From: VAZQ01 sp035552735
GTDB taxonomy: Bacteria > Pseudomonadota > Alphaproteobacteria > Rhizobiales > Xanthobacteraceae
DNA length: 15,016 nucleotides
Assembly (NCBI GenBank): GCA_035552735.1
Contig: DASZKX010000375.1
Coordinates: 1 to 15,016, forward strand
Direction of reading: 5' to 3'
This document shows positions 1 through 7,756 of this stretch, piece by piece. Every line of letters starts with the position of its first letter. Position 1 is the first letter of the stretch. The position numbers and the translations under genes are program-made. A model generated the notes under the pieces. That model searched no databases. It saw only the letters and a program-made list of their open reading frames with translations, and was not told the DNA's origin.

Positions 1-1
1 C

Positions 2-124
2 GGCGTCGGCTTGATCTGGGCGTCGCCTTTTGGACCTCTGCGCTTCGATCTCGCCTATCCGATCACGAAACGCAGCTACGACAAGACGCAGATATTCCGC
101 TTCGGCGGCGGCGCGAGCTTCTGA
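2..124 (+). CDS. bamA: BamA outer-membrane assembly factor, C-terminal end (partial)
   Basis: The window opens inside a reading frame whose last 40 codons end in TGA at 122-124. The tail reads like the last beta-strands of a BamA/Omp85 barrel: an SPFGPLRFDLAYP stretch, then a final strand ending in Phe, the usual C-terminal signature of Bam-dependent outer-membrane proteins. BamA is the barrel subunit of the complex that folds and inserts outer-membrane proteins. In alphaproteobacteria it commonly lies directly upstream of lpxD, as here, with a 36-bp gap. Only the end is visible, so POTRA domains cannot be checked. The call rests on the strand motif plus the lpxD neighbour. Confidence 0.85.
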   Translation, partial: GVGLIWASPFGPLRFDLAYPITKRSYDKTQIFRFGGGASF

Positions 125-160
125 CCGCGGCGGGGCCGGCCGGGCCGGGACGAAGGTCGC

Positions 161-1231
161 ATGACCGAGGCGTTCTTCTTTCAACGGCGATCGGGCCTCA
201 CGCTGGGCGAGATCGTTGCGCTCACCGGGGCCGAACCGCGGCGCGGCGCTGAGCTCGAGCGGCGCATCACCGGCATTGCCGCGCTCGATCGCGCCGCCCC
301 CGGCGACCTGTGCTTTCTCGATAGCGCCAAATTCGCCGATCAGGCCTCCGGTTGCGCCGCCGGAGCCTGCTTGACGACGGAGCGGCTGGCCCATGTCCTG
401 CCCGGGCGCGTGAGCGTGCTCTGCGCCGGCGCGCCTTATCGCGCCTTCGTCGAGGTCTCCCGCACGCTGTTTCCCGATGCGCTGCATCCGTCATCGCTGT
501 TCGATGCGAATGGTGTCGCCGCCGGCGCGCTCGTGCACCCGACCGCACGTCTGGAGAACGGTGTCACGATCGACCCGGGCGCCGTGATCGGACCGCGCGC
601 CGAGATCGGAGCGGGCACCGTCATCGGTTCAGGCGCGGTCATCGGGCCGAACGTGCACATCGGCCGCGATTGCGCGATCGGACCCGCCGTCTCGATCATG
701 CATGCCCTGATCGGCGACCGGGTGATCGTTCATCCTGGCTGCCGGATCGGTCAGGACGGTTTCGGCTACCTGATGGGGGCGGCCGGCCATCTCAAGGTTC
801 CGCAGATCGGCCGCGTCATCATCCAGGACGATGTCGAGATTGGCGCCAACACCACGATCGATCGGGGCGCGATGAGCGATACTGTGATCGGCGAGGGCAC
901 AAAGATCGACAATCTCGTACAGATCGCCCACAATGTGCTGATCGGCAGGCGCTGCGTTCTTGCATCGCAAACCGGCATATCGGGCAGCGCCGTCATCGGA
1001 GACAATGTCATGACGGGCGGGCAGGTGGGTATCGCCGATCACGTGACGATCGGGGCCGGCACGGCGCTGGGGGCGAAAGCCGGCGTCATGCATGATGCTC
1101 CGGCGGGGGCGCGCTGGGTTGGGGCGCCGGCCAAGCCCGTGAAGCAGTTTTTCCGGGAGGTGGCGGCGCTCGAGCGCCTGGCCCGGCCGAGCGGTGCAGG
1201 CAAATCGGCGGAGCACGAGGAAGGCTCATGA
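161..1231 (+). CDS. lpxD: UDP-3-O-(3-hydroxyacyl)glucosamine N-acyltransferase LpxD
   Basis: LpxD catalyses the third step of lipid A synthesis, moving a 3-hydroxyacyl chain from ACP to the 2-amino group of UDP-3-O-acyl-glucosamine in the cytoplasm. The 356-residue product has an N-terminal uridine-binding domain (about 1-115), then a left-handed beta-helix of hexapeptide repeats (about 125-310, for example PGAVIG, AGTVIG, PNVHIG) and a C-terminal helix. The family core is present: GQDGFGYL (197-204), TTIDRGAMSDT (231-241) and QIAHN (254-258). His257 in QIAHN corresponds by motif to the catalytic His239 of E. coli. The start has a GAAGG four bases upstream. The gene follows bamA by 36 bp and leads the lpx cluster. 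Length is slightly above the E. coli protein (341 aa). Confidence 0.97.
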   Translation: MTEAFFFQRRSGLTLGEIVALTGAEPRRGAELERRITGIAALDRAAPGDLCFLDSAKFADQASGCAAGACLTTERLAHVLPGRVSVLCAGAPYRAFVEVSRTLFPDALHPSSLFDANGVAAGALVHPTARLENGVTIDPGAVIGPRAEIGAGTVIGSGAVIGPNVHIGRDCAIGPAVSIMHALIGDRVIVHPGCRIGQDGFGYLMGAAGHLKVPQIGRVIIQDDVEIGANTTIDRGAMSDTVIGEGTKIDNLVQIAHNVLIGRRCVLASQTGISGSAVIGDNVMTGGQVGIADHVTIGAGTALGAKAGVMHDAPAGARWVGAPAKPVKQFFREVAALERLARPSGAGKSAEHEEGS

Positions 1232-1234
1232 GGA
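1230..1234 (+). promoter_or_regulatory. Ribosome binding site that fixes the fabZ start
   Basis: GAGGA lies seven bases before the ATG at 1242. The frame is open further upstream to 1194, but this Shine-Dalgarno and the family N-terminus both favour 1242. Confidence 0.7.
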
Positions 1235-1241
1235 CTTCCAC

Positions 1242-1697
1242 ATGAGCGAGGCGGCGATCACGCTCGAGGCGGCCGACATCGCGACCATTCTGAAGGCGCT
1301 ACCGCACCGTTATCCGTTCCTGATGGTCGATCGCATCATCAGCATGAGCGGCGATGAATCCGCGATCGGCATCAAGAACGTGACCATCAACGAGCCGCAG
1401 TTCCTCGGCCATTTTCCCGGCGATCCGATCTTTCCCGGCGTGCTTATGATCGAGGGCATGGCGCAAACCGCGGGCGCCATCTGCATTCTGTCGCAGAGCA
1501 AGGAAAATCCGGCCCCCAAGGTATTCTTCCTTACCATCGACAAGGCGAAGTTCCGCAAGCCGGTGCTGCCCGGAGACACGATCGAATATCACATGAGCAA
1601 GATCGCCCGGAAAAGGAACATGTGGTGGTTTCGCGGCAAAGCGCTCGTGGCCGGTGAGCTCGTCGCCGAAGCCGAAGTCGGCGCGATGCTCTCGTGA
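1242..1697 (+). CDS. fabZ: 3-hydroxyacyl-[ACP] dehydratase FabZ
   Basis: FabZ dehydrates (3R)-hydroxyacyl-ACP to trans-2-enoyl-ACP in type II fatty acid elongation in the cytoplasm. The 151-residue product is a single hot-dog domain of normal length. PHRYPFLMVDR (21-31) and GHFPGDPIFPGVLMIEGMAQ (56-75) are the family signatures, with His57 and Glu71 as the expected catalytic pair. The start at 1242 was chosen over the upstream frame opening at 1194 because of the GAGGA site and because it leaves a clean 10-bp gap after lpxD. Placement between lpxD and lpxA is standard: LpxA and LpxD use 3-hydroxyacyl-ACP, the FabZ substrate, so co-expression may balance lipid A against phospholipid synthesis. 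Confidence 0.97.
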   Translation: MSEAAITLEAADIATILKALPHRYPFLMVDRIISMSGDESAIGIKNVTINEPQFLGHFPGDPIFPGVLMIEGMAQTAGAICILSQSKENPAPKVFFLTIDKAKFRKPVLPGDTIEYHMSKIARKRNMWWFRGKALVAGELVAEAEVGAMLS

Positions 1698-1699
1698 GG
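1696..1699 (+). promoter_or_regulatory. Ribosome binding site choosing the lpxA ATG
   Basis: GAGG overlaps the fabZ stop codon and sits six bases before the ATG at 1706. A GTG at 1694 opens the same frame but has no comparable site, so 1706 is preferred. Confidence 0.6.
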
Positions 1700-1705
1700 T
1701 CGGCG

Positions 1706-2506
1706 ATGGCCATGATCGATCCAACGGCGCGGATCGAACCGGGAGCCCTGGTCGGACAGGACGTATCGATCGGGCCCTATTGCATCATCGGACCCGATGT
1801 TTCGATCGGCGACGGCTGCCGGCTCCTGGCCCATGTCCATCTTGCCGGCCACTCCGCGATCGGTGCGCGAACCGTCATCTATCCGTTCGCTTCGCTCGGC
1901 ACGCCGCCGCAGTCGATGAGCTACCGCGGAGAGGCGACCCGACTGGTCGTCGGCGCCGACTGCGATATCCGCCAGGGCGTAACGATGAATACGGGAACTG
2001 CGGGCGGCCGCGGGGTGACCGAGGTCGGCGATCGCGGGTTTTTCATGGCCTATAGCCACATCGGGCACGACTGCCGGATCGGCAATGACGTCGTTTTCGC
2101 CAACAATGCTTCGCTCGCCGGACACTGCGTCGTCGGCGACCATGTGTTCATGGGCGGACTGTCAGCCGCGCACCAGTTCACGCGCATCGGTGCCCATGCG
2201 ATGATCAGCGGCGTGACCGCGCTACGTGGTGATGTCATCCCGTTTGGAATCGCCGCCGGAGCGAAGGGGCGCCTGGTCGGCATCAATGCAGTTGGGATGA
2301 AGCGGCGGGAATTCTCGCCAGCAACAATTCGGGCGGTTCGTGCCGCATATCGGCAGCTGTTTTTCGGCGAGGGTGTGCTGGCGCGCCGGCTCGAAGCCGT
2401 CGAAGCGGATTTCGGCGACAATGACGCTGTTGCCCGCGTGATCGCGTTTGTTCGTGAGGCGCGCAACCGCCCGCTTTGCTATCCGGGCAACCGCCGCGAG
2501 GTCTGA
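1706..2506 (+). CDS. lpxA: UDP-N-acetylglucosamine O-acyltransferase LpxA
   Basis: LpxA performs the first lipid A step, acylating the 3-OH of UDP-GlcNAc with 3-hydroxyacyl-ACP. The 266-residue product is all hexapeptide repeats at the start (IEPGALVG, VSIGPYCIIG), followed by the diagnostic FFMAYSHIGHDC (112-123) and AAHQFTRIGAHAMISG (154-169). His121 is the predicted catalytic base (E. coli His125), with His118 matching His122. A helical C-terminal domain follows KRREFS (199-204). Length is normal (E. coli 262). ATG codons at 1706 and 1712 are both possible; 1706 has the better-placed Shine-Dalgarno. The stop overlaps the lpxI start by one base (TGATG), implying coupled translation. Confidence 0.97.
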   Translation: MAMIDPTARIEPGALVGQDVSIGPYCIIGPDVSIGDGCRLLAHVHLAGHSAIGARTVIYPFASLGTPPQSMSYRGEATRLVVGADCDIRQGVTMNTGTAGGRGVTEVGDRGFFMAYSHIGHDCRIGNDVVFANNASLAGHCVVGDHVFMGGLSAAHQFTRIGAHAMISGVTALRGDVIPFGIAAGAKGRLVGINAVGMKRREFSPATIRAVRAAYRQLFFGEGVLARRLEAVEADFGDNDAVARVIAFVREARNRPLCYPGNRREV

Positions 2507-3399
2507 TGTCGGATGCCGGGCGGAAAGATCAGGGCGCAAGCGCTGCGGTCCCCAACGACCCGCCGGTCGGCATCATCAGCGGCGGCGGAAGTCTGCCGCT
2601 CGCCGTGGCCGACGCCGCCGCACGGCGCGGGCGTCGCGTGGTCATGTTCGCGGTGCGCGGGTCAGCCGATGCGGGGAAGTTCGCGCCCCACCCGTATCAC
2701 TGGGTCGGCGTAGCCCAAATCGGCCGCCTTTGCCGGCTGGCACAGCAGGAAGGCTGCCGCGATCTGGTGTTTATTGGAACCACGGTGCGGCCCGCGATCC
2801 GGCAGTTGCGGCCGGATTTCGGTGCGCTGCTTCTGCTGCCGCGGCTCATGGCCATGTTTCGCGGCGGCGATGCGCATTTGATGTCGGCGGTCGCGGCCAT
2901 CTTCGAGAAGCGTGGATTCCGGGTGATCGGAGCTCACGACATCGCGCCGGAGATCTTGATGCCGGACGGTGTGGTCGGCCGTTTCGAGCCACGCGAGAGC
3001 GATCGCCGCGACATCGCGCGGGGGCTCGACCTGCTGCGCACGCTCGGGCGGTTCGACGTCGGCCAAGCCACGATCGTCGCCGGCAATCACGTGCTGGCCG
3101 TGGAAGCCGCCGACGGAACCGATGAGATGCTGGCACACGTTGCGGAGCTGCGCCGCAAGGGGCGAATTCGCTCATCCGGGGGCGTCCTGGTCAAAGCCCC
3201 GAAGCCCGGCCAGGATCGCCGGCTCGATCTGCCGACCATCGGGCCGCGAACCATCGAGGGAGCGGTACGCGCCGAGCTCACCGGCATCGCCGTCGTCGCC
3301 GGCGATGCCATCATCACCGAAGCCGAGAGCGTGAGGCAAACCGCGGATCGCGGGGGGCTGTTCGTCGTCGGAGTGCGGGACGATTTCAGCGCACGATGA
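2506..3399 (+). CDS. lpxI: UDP-2,3-diacylglucosamine pyrophosphatase LpxI
   Basis: LpxI hydrolyses UDP-2,3-diacylglucosamine to lipid X and UMP, the fourth lipid A step. Most alphaproteobacteria use this DUF1009 family in place of the unrelated LpxH. The 297-residue product has an N-terminal Rossmann-like start (GIISGGGSLPLAVADAA, 22-38), the conserved RGGDAHLMSAVA (119-130), an AVEAADGTDEML stretch (198-209) and RLDLPTIGP (239-247). Asp241 is the likely equivalent of the catalytic aspartate known from Caulobacter LpxI; I infer this from position, not from an alignment. An in-frame TTG at 2476 would start inside lpxA. The ATG at 2506 has GAGG four bases upstream and couples to the lpxA stop. 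The position between lpxA and lpxB supports the function. Confidence 0.95.
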   Translation: MSDAGRKDQGASAAVPNDPPVGIISGGGSLPLAVADAAARRGRRVVMFAVRGSADAGKFAPHPYHWVGVAQIGRLCRLAQQEGCRDLVFIGTTVRPAIRQLRPDFGALLLLPRLMAMFRGGDAHLMSAVAAIFEKRGFRVIGAHDIAPEILMPDGVVGRFEPRESDRRDIARGLDLLRTLGRFDVGQATIVAGNHVLAVEAADGTDEMLAHVAELRRKGRIRSSGGVLVKAPKPGQDRRLDLPTIGPRTIEGAVRAELTGIAVVAGDAIITEAESVRQTADRGGLFVVGVRDDFSAR

Positions 3400-4634
3400 C
3401 CGAAGGATGCAAGCGAGCGATGCCGCGGCCTCTTCAGGCTCCCGATCGAAACCTCACAATCGTCCTGGTCGCGGGCGAGGAATCCGGTGACCAGCTGGGC
3501 GCCCCGTTGATGCGGGCGCTCAAAGAGCACACCGGCGGCAGGGTGCGCTTCGCCGGCGTCGGCGGGCGTGCCATGGCGGCTGAAGGGCTTGCCAGCCCAT
3601 TTCCCATCGACGAGCTCGCGATCATCGGTTTTGGCGCGGTCCCGCGGCAGTTGCCGCTCATCCTGCGGCGCATTCGCGAAACCGCCGACTTGGTGGTGGC
3701 GGCTGCGCCCGACGCGCTGGTCATCATCGACAGCCCCGATTTCACCCATCGGGTGGCGCGGCGCGTTCGTGCTGCGGCGCCCGCCATTCCGATCGTCGAT
3801 TACGTCTCGCCCTCGGTGTGGGCCTGGCGGCCCGGCCGCGCGCGCGCCATGCGGGGCTATGTGGACCATGTGCTGGCGCTGCTGCCGTTCGAGCCGCGGG
3901 CGCATCAGCGGCTCGGCGGGCCGCCGTGCAGCTATGTGGGCCATCCACTCCTGGAGCAGCTCGCCCGGCTGCGGCCGAGCCCGCAGGAGGCAGCGCGCCG
4001 GCTTGCCGGGCCGCCGGTCGTGCTCGCTTTCCCGGGCAGCCGCGGCGGGGAAATCCGGCGGCTCCTGGCGATCTTCGGGCAAGCCCTAGCGATCCTCGCG
4101 GACGGGCGAGAATCGCCCGAGATCGTGCTTCCCACGCTCCCGCACCTGCGGGAGCGGATCACGGCCGACACAGCAGACTGGCCGCTGCGGCCGCGCATCG
4201 TCGTCGATCCCGACGAGAAGCAGGCGGCGTTCCGCGTCGCCCGCGCCGCGCTCGCCAAGTCCGGCACCGTGACGCTCGAGCTGGCACTTGCCGGCGTCCC
4301 CACGGTGGCGGCCTACAAGGTCTCGTTGATCGAGGAGATCGTGGCACGCCTCGTCATCCAGGTGCCATCGGTGATCCTCCCGAACCTGATCCTGGAGGAG
4401 AACGTGGTGCCGGAATTCCTGCAGCGCGATTGCACGCCGCAAAATCTCGGCGGCGCGCTGGTGCCGCTCATGACGCAGAGCCCGCAACGGCGCCGGCAGA
4501 TCGACGCCTTCGCGCGGCTCGATGCGATCATGCGGATCGACGGCCAAGCGGACGGCGGGGCCGACACTCCGAGCCAGCGGGCGGCCGACATCGTGCTCGG
4601 CCTGGCGCGGCTGGCCGATCCAGCGACCCGGTAG
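3396..4634 (+). CDS. lpxB: Lipid-A-disaccharide synthase LpxB
   Basis: LpxB (glycosyltransferase family 19) condenses lipid X with UDP-2,3-diacylglucosamine to the beta-1,6 tetraacyl disaccharide at the inner face of the cytoplasmic membrane. The 412-residue product shows VAGEESGDQLGA (25-36), the DYVSPSVWAWRPGR stretch near residues 138-151, YVGHPLLEQL, and the C-terminal donor-site region KSGTVTLELALAGVP. Length is slightly above E. coli (382) because of an N-terminal extension of about 18 residues. ATG at 3396 overlaps the lpxI stop (ATGA), a typical coupled junction; ATG at 3420 is an alternative without a clear ribosome site. It ends the + strand cluster and converges on gltA 26 bp away. 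Confidence 0.96.
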   Translation: MTEGCKRAMPRPLQAPDRNLTIVLVAGEESGDQLGAPLMRALKEHTGGRVRFAGVGGRAMAAEGLASPFPIDELAIIGFGAVPRQLPLILRRIRETADLVVAAAPDALVIIDSPDFTHRVARRVRAAAPAIPIVDYVSPSVWAWRPGRARAMRGYVDHVLALLPFEPRAHQRLGGPPCSYVGHPLLEQLARLRPSPQEAARRLAGPPVVLAFPGSRGGEIRRLLAIFGQALAILADGRESPEIVLPTLPHLRERITADTADWPLRPRIVVDPDEKQAAFRVARAALAKSGTVTLELALAGVPTVAAYKVSLIEEIVARLVIQVPSVILPNLILEENVVPEFLQRDCTPQNLGGALVPLMTQSPQRRRQIDAFARLDAIMRIDGQADGGADTPSQRAADIVLGLARLADPATR

Positions 4635-4650
4635 GGCATCGTCAGGAACG

Positions 4651-4673
4651 GCGGCGGGAGCTACTTCCGCCGC
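4651..4673. terminator. Possible hairpin between convergent lpxB and gltA
   Basis: GCGGCGG (4651-4657) pairs perfectly with CCGCCGC (4667-4673), with a G-T pair closing a 7-base loop. It lies 17 bp after lpxB and overlaps the last codons and stop of gltA. There is no T-run on either side, so intrinsic termination is uncertain; the structure could serve either strand. Confidence 0.35.
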
Positions 4674-5971
4674 GAGATCGGCGTGTAATCGCGGCGTATC
4701 GCGCCGGTATAGAGCTGACGCGGCCGGCCGATCTTCTGGTCCGGGTCCTCGATCATCTCCTTCCACTGCGCGATCCAGCCCACCGTGCGCGCGACCGCAA
4801 ACAGCACCGTAAACATGGTGGTCGGGAACCCCATCGCCTTGAGGGTGATGCCCGAATAGAAGTCGATGTTCGGGTAGAGCTTCTTCTCGATGAAATATTC
4901 GTCGTGCAGCGCGATGCGCTCGAGCTCCAGCGCCACGTCGAGCAACGGATCGTCCTTGATGCCGAGCTCGGCGAGCACCTCGTGGCAGGTCTTCTGCATG
5001 ATTTTCGCGCGCGGATCATAGTTCTTGTAGACGCGGTGGCCAAAGCCCATCAGCCGGAACGAGTCGTTCTTGTCCTTGGCGCGCCGCACGTATTCGGGGA
5101 TGCGATCCGGAGTGCCGATCTCGCGCAGCATGTTGAGGGCTGCTTCGTTAGCGCCGCCATGCGCCGGACCCCACAGGCAGGCGCAGCCGGCCGCGATGCA
5201 GGCGAACGGATTGGCGCCGGACGATCCGGCCAGCCTGACCGTCGAGGTCGACGCGTTCTGCTCATGATCGGCATGCAGGATGAAGATCCGATCCATGGCG
5301 CGCGCCAGCACGCCGTTGATCTTGTACTCCTCGCACGGAACCGCGTAGCACATGCGCAGGAAATTGGAGGCGTAGTCGAGCTCGTTCTTCGGGTAGATGA
5401 ACGGTTGGCCGATCGAATATTTGTAGGCCATGGCCGCCAGGGTGGGCATCTTCGCGATCATGCGCAGCGACGCCACCATCCGCTGGTGCGGATCGGAAAT
5501 GTCGGTGGAGTCGTGATAGAAAGCCGAGAGCGCGCCGACGCAGCCGGTCATCACCGCCATCGGATGGGCGTCGCGCCGGAAGCCCTGGAAGAACCGGCTC
5601 ATCTGCTCGTGCACCATCGTGTGATGGGTCACGCGATTGTCGAAGTCGACTTTTTGCGAAGGCGTGGGCAGCTCGCCGTAGAGCAGGAGATAGCAGGTTT
5701 CGAGGAAATCGCCGTGCTCGGCCAGTTGCTCGATCGGATAGCCGCGATACAGCAGGACGCCTTCATCGCCATCGATATAGGTGATCTTGGATTCGCAACT
5801 TCCCGTCGAGGTGTAGCCCGGATCGTAGGTGAAGATCCCGGCCTGGGCATAGAGCTTGCCTATATCCATGACGGACGGCCCGATCGTCCCCTCATAGAGC
5901 TTGAAGTCGAAATCCTTGTTGTCGACCGTGAGCTTGGCGCTCTTGGTATTGGAGCCGGTCTTCGCGTCCAT
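4661..5971 (-). CDS. gltA: Type II citrate synthase
   Basis: GltA condenses acetyl-CoA with oxaloacetate to citrate, the entry step of the TCA cycle. The 436-residue product matches the hexameric bacterial type. LHADHEQNASTSTVRLAGSS (232-251), LWGPAHGGANEAAL (266-279) and GFGHRVYKNYDPRA (309-322) are present. His271, His312 and Asp370 (in NIDFYSG) correspond by motif to the E. coli catalytic residues His264, His305 and Asp362. The frame is open upstream to 6226, but the ATG at 5971 has GAGGG seven bases before it and gives the expected N-terminus. It lies 190 bp downstream of gltX on the same strand, with its own possible control region (palindrome at 6003-6026). It converges with lpxB. Confidence 0.97.
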   Translation of the reverse strand: MDAKTGSNTKSAKLTVDNKDFDFKLYEGTIGPSVMDIGKLYAQAGIFTYDPGYTSTGSCESKITYIDGDEGVLLYRGYPIEQLAEHGDFLETCYLLLYGELPTPSQKVDFDNRVTHHTMVHEQMSRFFQGFRRDAHPMAVMTGCVGALSAFYHDSTDISDPHQRMVASLRMIAKMPTLAAMAYKYSIGQPFIYPKNELDYASNFLRMCYAVPCEEYKINGVLARAMDRIFILHADHEQNASTSTVRLAGSSGANPFACIAAGCACLWGPAHGGANEAALNMLREIGTPDRIPEYVRRAKDKNDSFRLMGFGHRVYKNYDPRAKIMQKTCHEVLAELGIKDDPLLDVALELERIALHDEYFIEKKLYPNIDFYSGITLKAMGFPTTMFTVLFAVARTVGWIAQWKEMIEDPDQKIGRPRQLYTGAIRRDYTPISRRK

Positions 5972-6002
5972 GACTGTGCCCTCGAGTTGCGTCGCTTGGC
6001 GG

Positions 6003-6026
6003 ACCGCTTGGCGCGCGCCAAGCGGT
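6003..6026. repeat. 24-bp perfect palindrome upstream of gltA
   Basis: The left arm ACCGCTTGGCGC is followed at once by its exact reverse complement GCGCCAAGCGGT, with no loop. It lies 31-55 bases upstream of the gltA ATG. CGCTTGGCG from the left arm also occurs 12 bp earlier at 5993-6001 as a direct copy. It could be a dimer-protein operator or a leader RNA hairpin; the sequence alone does not decide. Confidence 0.6.
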
Positions 6027-6122
6027 GGCTCCGCAGCAGGTCCGACAACCCCGCCGTAGCGGCCCAATCTCGTTGCGTAGCCCATCCGAGTGTGCACTGC
6101 AAGATGGTGCGCTGCGGCGCGA

Positions 6123-6149
6123 CCGGCGGCCCGGCGGGTGCGCCGCCGG
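6123..6149 (-). terminator. Possible hairpin after gltX
   Basis: CCGGCGGC (6123-6130) pairs with GCCGCCGG (6142-6149) around an 11-base loop, starting 12 bases beyond the gltX stop. There is no T-run after it, and neighbouring GC-rich segments allow alternative pairings. It may only be base composition. Confidence 0.3.
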
Positions 6150-6161
6150 CCAAGCCCGCCG

Positions 6162-7586
6162 TCAGCCTGTGAATTGATCACGCAGCCGGGCGAGGCTCTC
6201 CGATTTTCCGAGCACCGCCAGCACATCGAATATGCCGGGCGAAGTGGTCCGGCCGGTCAGGGCAGCGCGCAGCGGCTGCGCCACGCTTCCGAGCTTGGTG
6301 CCCTTGCGCTCGGCAAATGTCCGCAAGGTCTGCTCGGCCTGCTCAGCCGTCCACGGCTCGACCCCTTCGAGGTCCGCCACGATCTCGCTCAGCAGGGCCC
6401 GTGCGTCTGGGTTGAGCAGGGCGGCCGCCTTGTCGTCGAGAACGATCGGCCGGCCGCTGGTGAGGAAGCGAGCGCCGTCAAGGAGCTCGAGCAAGGTCTT
6501 TGCCCGCTCCTTGAGCCCCGGCATGGCGGCCAGAAGCTTAGCCCGCAGGTCCGGGGTGAGCTTGGCGGCAAGCTCGGCGCCGCCCGCGATATGGGGCAGC
6601 ACCCGCTCGATCTCGGCCAGCAGATCGGCATCCGCGGTTTCGCGCATATAGTGGCCATTGATGCTTTCCAGCTTGGCGAAGTCGAAGCGCGCCGGGGAGC
6701 GTCCGATCTGCGGCAGGTCGAACGCCGCCACCATTTCCTGCGTGGAGAAAATCTCCTGGTCGCCATGGCTCCAGCCCAGGCGGATCAGGTAGTTGCGCAT
6801 GGCGGCGGGCAGGTAGCCGAGCGCCCGATAGGCGTCGACGCCGAGCGCGCCGTGGCGCTTGGAGAGCTTGGAGCCGTCAGGTCCGTGAATGAGCGGAATA
6901 TGCGCCATCACCGGCACGTTCCAGCCCAGCGCATCGTAGATCTGCTTCTGGCGCGCCGCATTGGTCAAATGATCATCACCGCGGATGATGTGGGTGATGC
7001 CCATGTCATGATCGTCGACCACCACCGCCAGCATGTAGGTCGGCGTTCCGTCGGAGCGCAGCAGGACGAGGTCGTCCAGGTTCTCGTTCTGCCAGACTAC
7101 CCGGCCCTGGACCTGATCCTCGATGACGGTCTCCCCCGCGGTCGGCGCCTTGAAGCGGATAACCGGCTTGACGCCGCGCGGGGCCTCATGCGGGCTGCGA
7201 TCGCGCCAGCGGCCGTCATAAAGCTTCGAGCTGCCGTTGCTGCGGGCGGCTTCGCGCATCTGCGTAAGCTCCTCCGGCGCCGCGTAGCACGGATAGGCGC
7301 GCCCCCCGGCCAATAGCTGCTCGACGATCTCGCGATGCCGGGCCGAGCGGGAGAATTGATAGACCGTTTCCCCGTCCCACTCGATCCCGAGCCAGGTGAG
7401 GCCGTCCAGGATGGCGTCGATGGCCGCCTGGGTTGAACGTTCGCGGTCGGTATCCTCGATCCGCAGCAGCATCTTGCCGCCCCGGCCGCGCGCATAGAGC
7501 CAGTTGAACAGCGCCGTTCGGGCCCCTCCGATGTGGAGAAAGCCGGTGGGCGAAGGCGCAAAGCGGGTGACGACGGTCTCGCTCAT
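6162..7586 (-). CDS. gltX: Glutamate--tRNA ligase (GluRS)
   Basis: GltX charges tRNA-Glu with glutamate in the cytoplasm. In bacteria without GlnRS it may also charge tRNA-Gln for GatCAB amidation. The 474-residue product is a class I synthetase: RFAPSPTGFLHIGGARTAL (8-26) holds the HIGH-type motif, LLRIEDTDRER is at 40-50, HIIRGDDHLTNAARQ at 199-213 and KLSKRHG at 240-246, followed by the helical anticodon-binding region. The zinc-type Cys pair of E. coli GluRS (CYC) is here CYA at 100-102 and the later Cys/His are absent, so this enzyme probably lacks zinc. The frame is open to 7691, but the ATG at 7586 gives the canonical N-terminus. The ribosome site is weak. It is divergent from glnS. 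Confidence 0.96.
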   Translation of the reverse strand: MSETVVTRFAPSPTGFLHIGGARTALFNWLYARGRGGKMLLRIEDTDRERSTQAAIDAILDGLTWLGIEWDGETVYQFSRSARHREIVEQLLAGGRAYPCYAAPEELTQMREAARSNGSSKLYDGRWRDRSPHEAPRGVKPVIRFKAPTAGETVIEDQVQGRVVWQNENLDDLVLLRSDGTPTYMLAVVVDDHDMGITHIIRGDDHLTNAARQKQIYDALGWNVPVMAHIPLIHGPDGSKLSKRHGALGVDAYRALGYLPAAMRNYLIRLGWSHGDQEIFSTQEMVAAFDLPQIGRSPARFDFAKLESINGHYMRETADADLLAEIERVLPHIAGGAELAAKLTPDLRAKLLAAMPGLKERAKTLLELLDGARFLTSGRPIVLDDKAAALLNPDARALLSEIVADLEGVEPWTAEQAEQTLRTFAERKGTKLGSVAQPLRAALTGRTTSPGIFDVLAVLGKSESLARLRDQFTG

Positions 7587-7610
7587 GATGCCCACAAGGT
7601 GCCCGGCCGC

Positions 7611-7653
7611 CCACCCTTCGGGACGCTGGCTTGGCGGCCGCCCCGGGATGAGG
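7611..7653. repeat. Imperfect palindrome resembling rhizobial dispersed repeats
   Basis: The left end CCACCCTTCGGGACGC partly pairs with the right end CCCCGGGATGAGG: about nine Watson-Crick pairs and two G-T pairs, around a GC-rich centre. The CCCTTCG...GGATGAGG layout is like a palindromic intergenic repeat I recall in Bradyrhizobium-type genomes. This copy looks degenerate. It lies 25 bp upstream of the gltX start. The family assignment is from memory. Confidence 0.45.
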
Positions 7654-7756
7654 CGACCAGAGTGGCGAGCCGTGTACCATAGGTCGCGCAAAAGGTGTCA
7701 CGACAATTCACATTGAATCCCGGCGGGCAGCACACGATTTGTGGCAGGCGGACACC

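Noticed and set aside
3818..6172. 784-codon open frame on the + strand spanning the end of lpxB and all of gltA
   Set aside because: It runs antisense to gltA and in a shifted frame over lpxB. The Arg/Ala/Pro-rich product has no recognisable domain and reflects GC-rich third positions.
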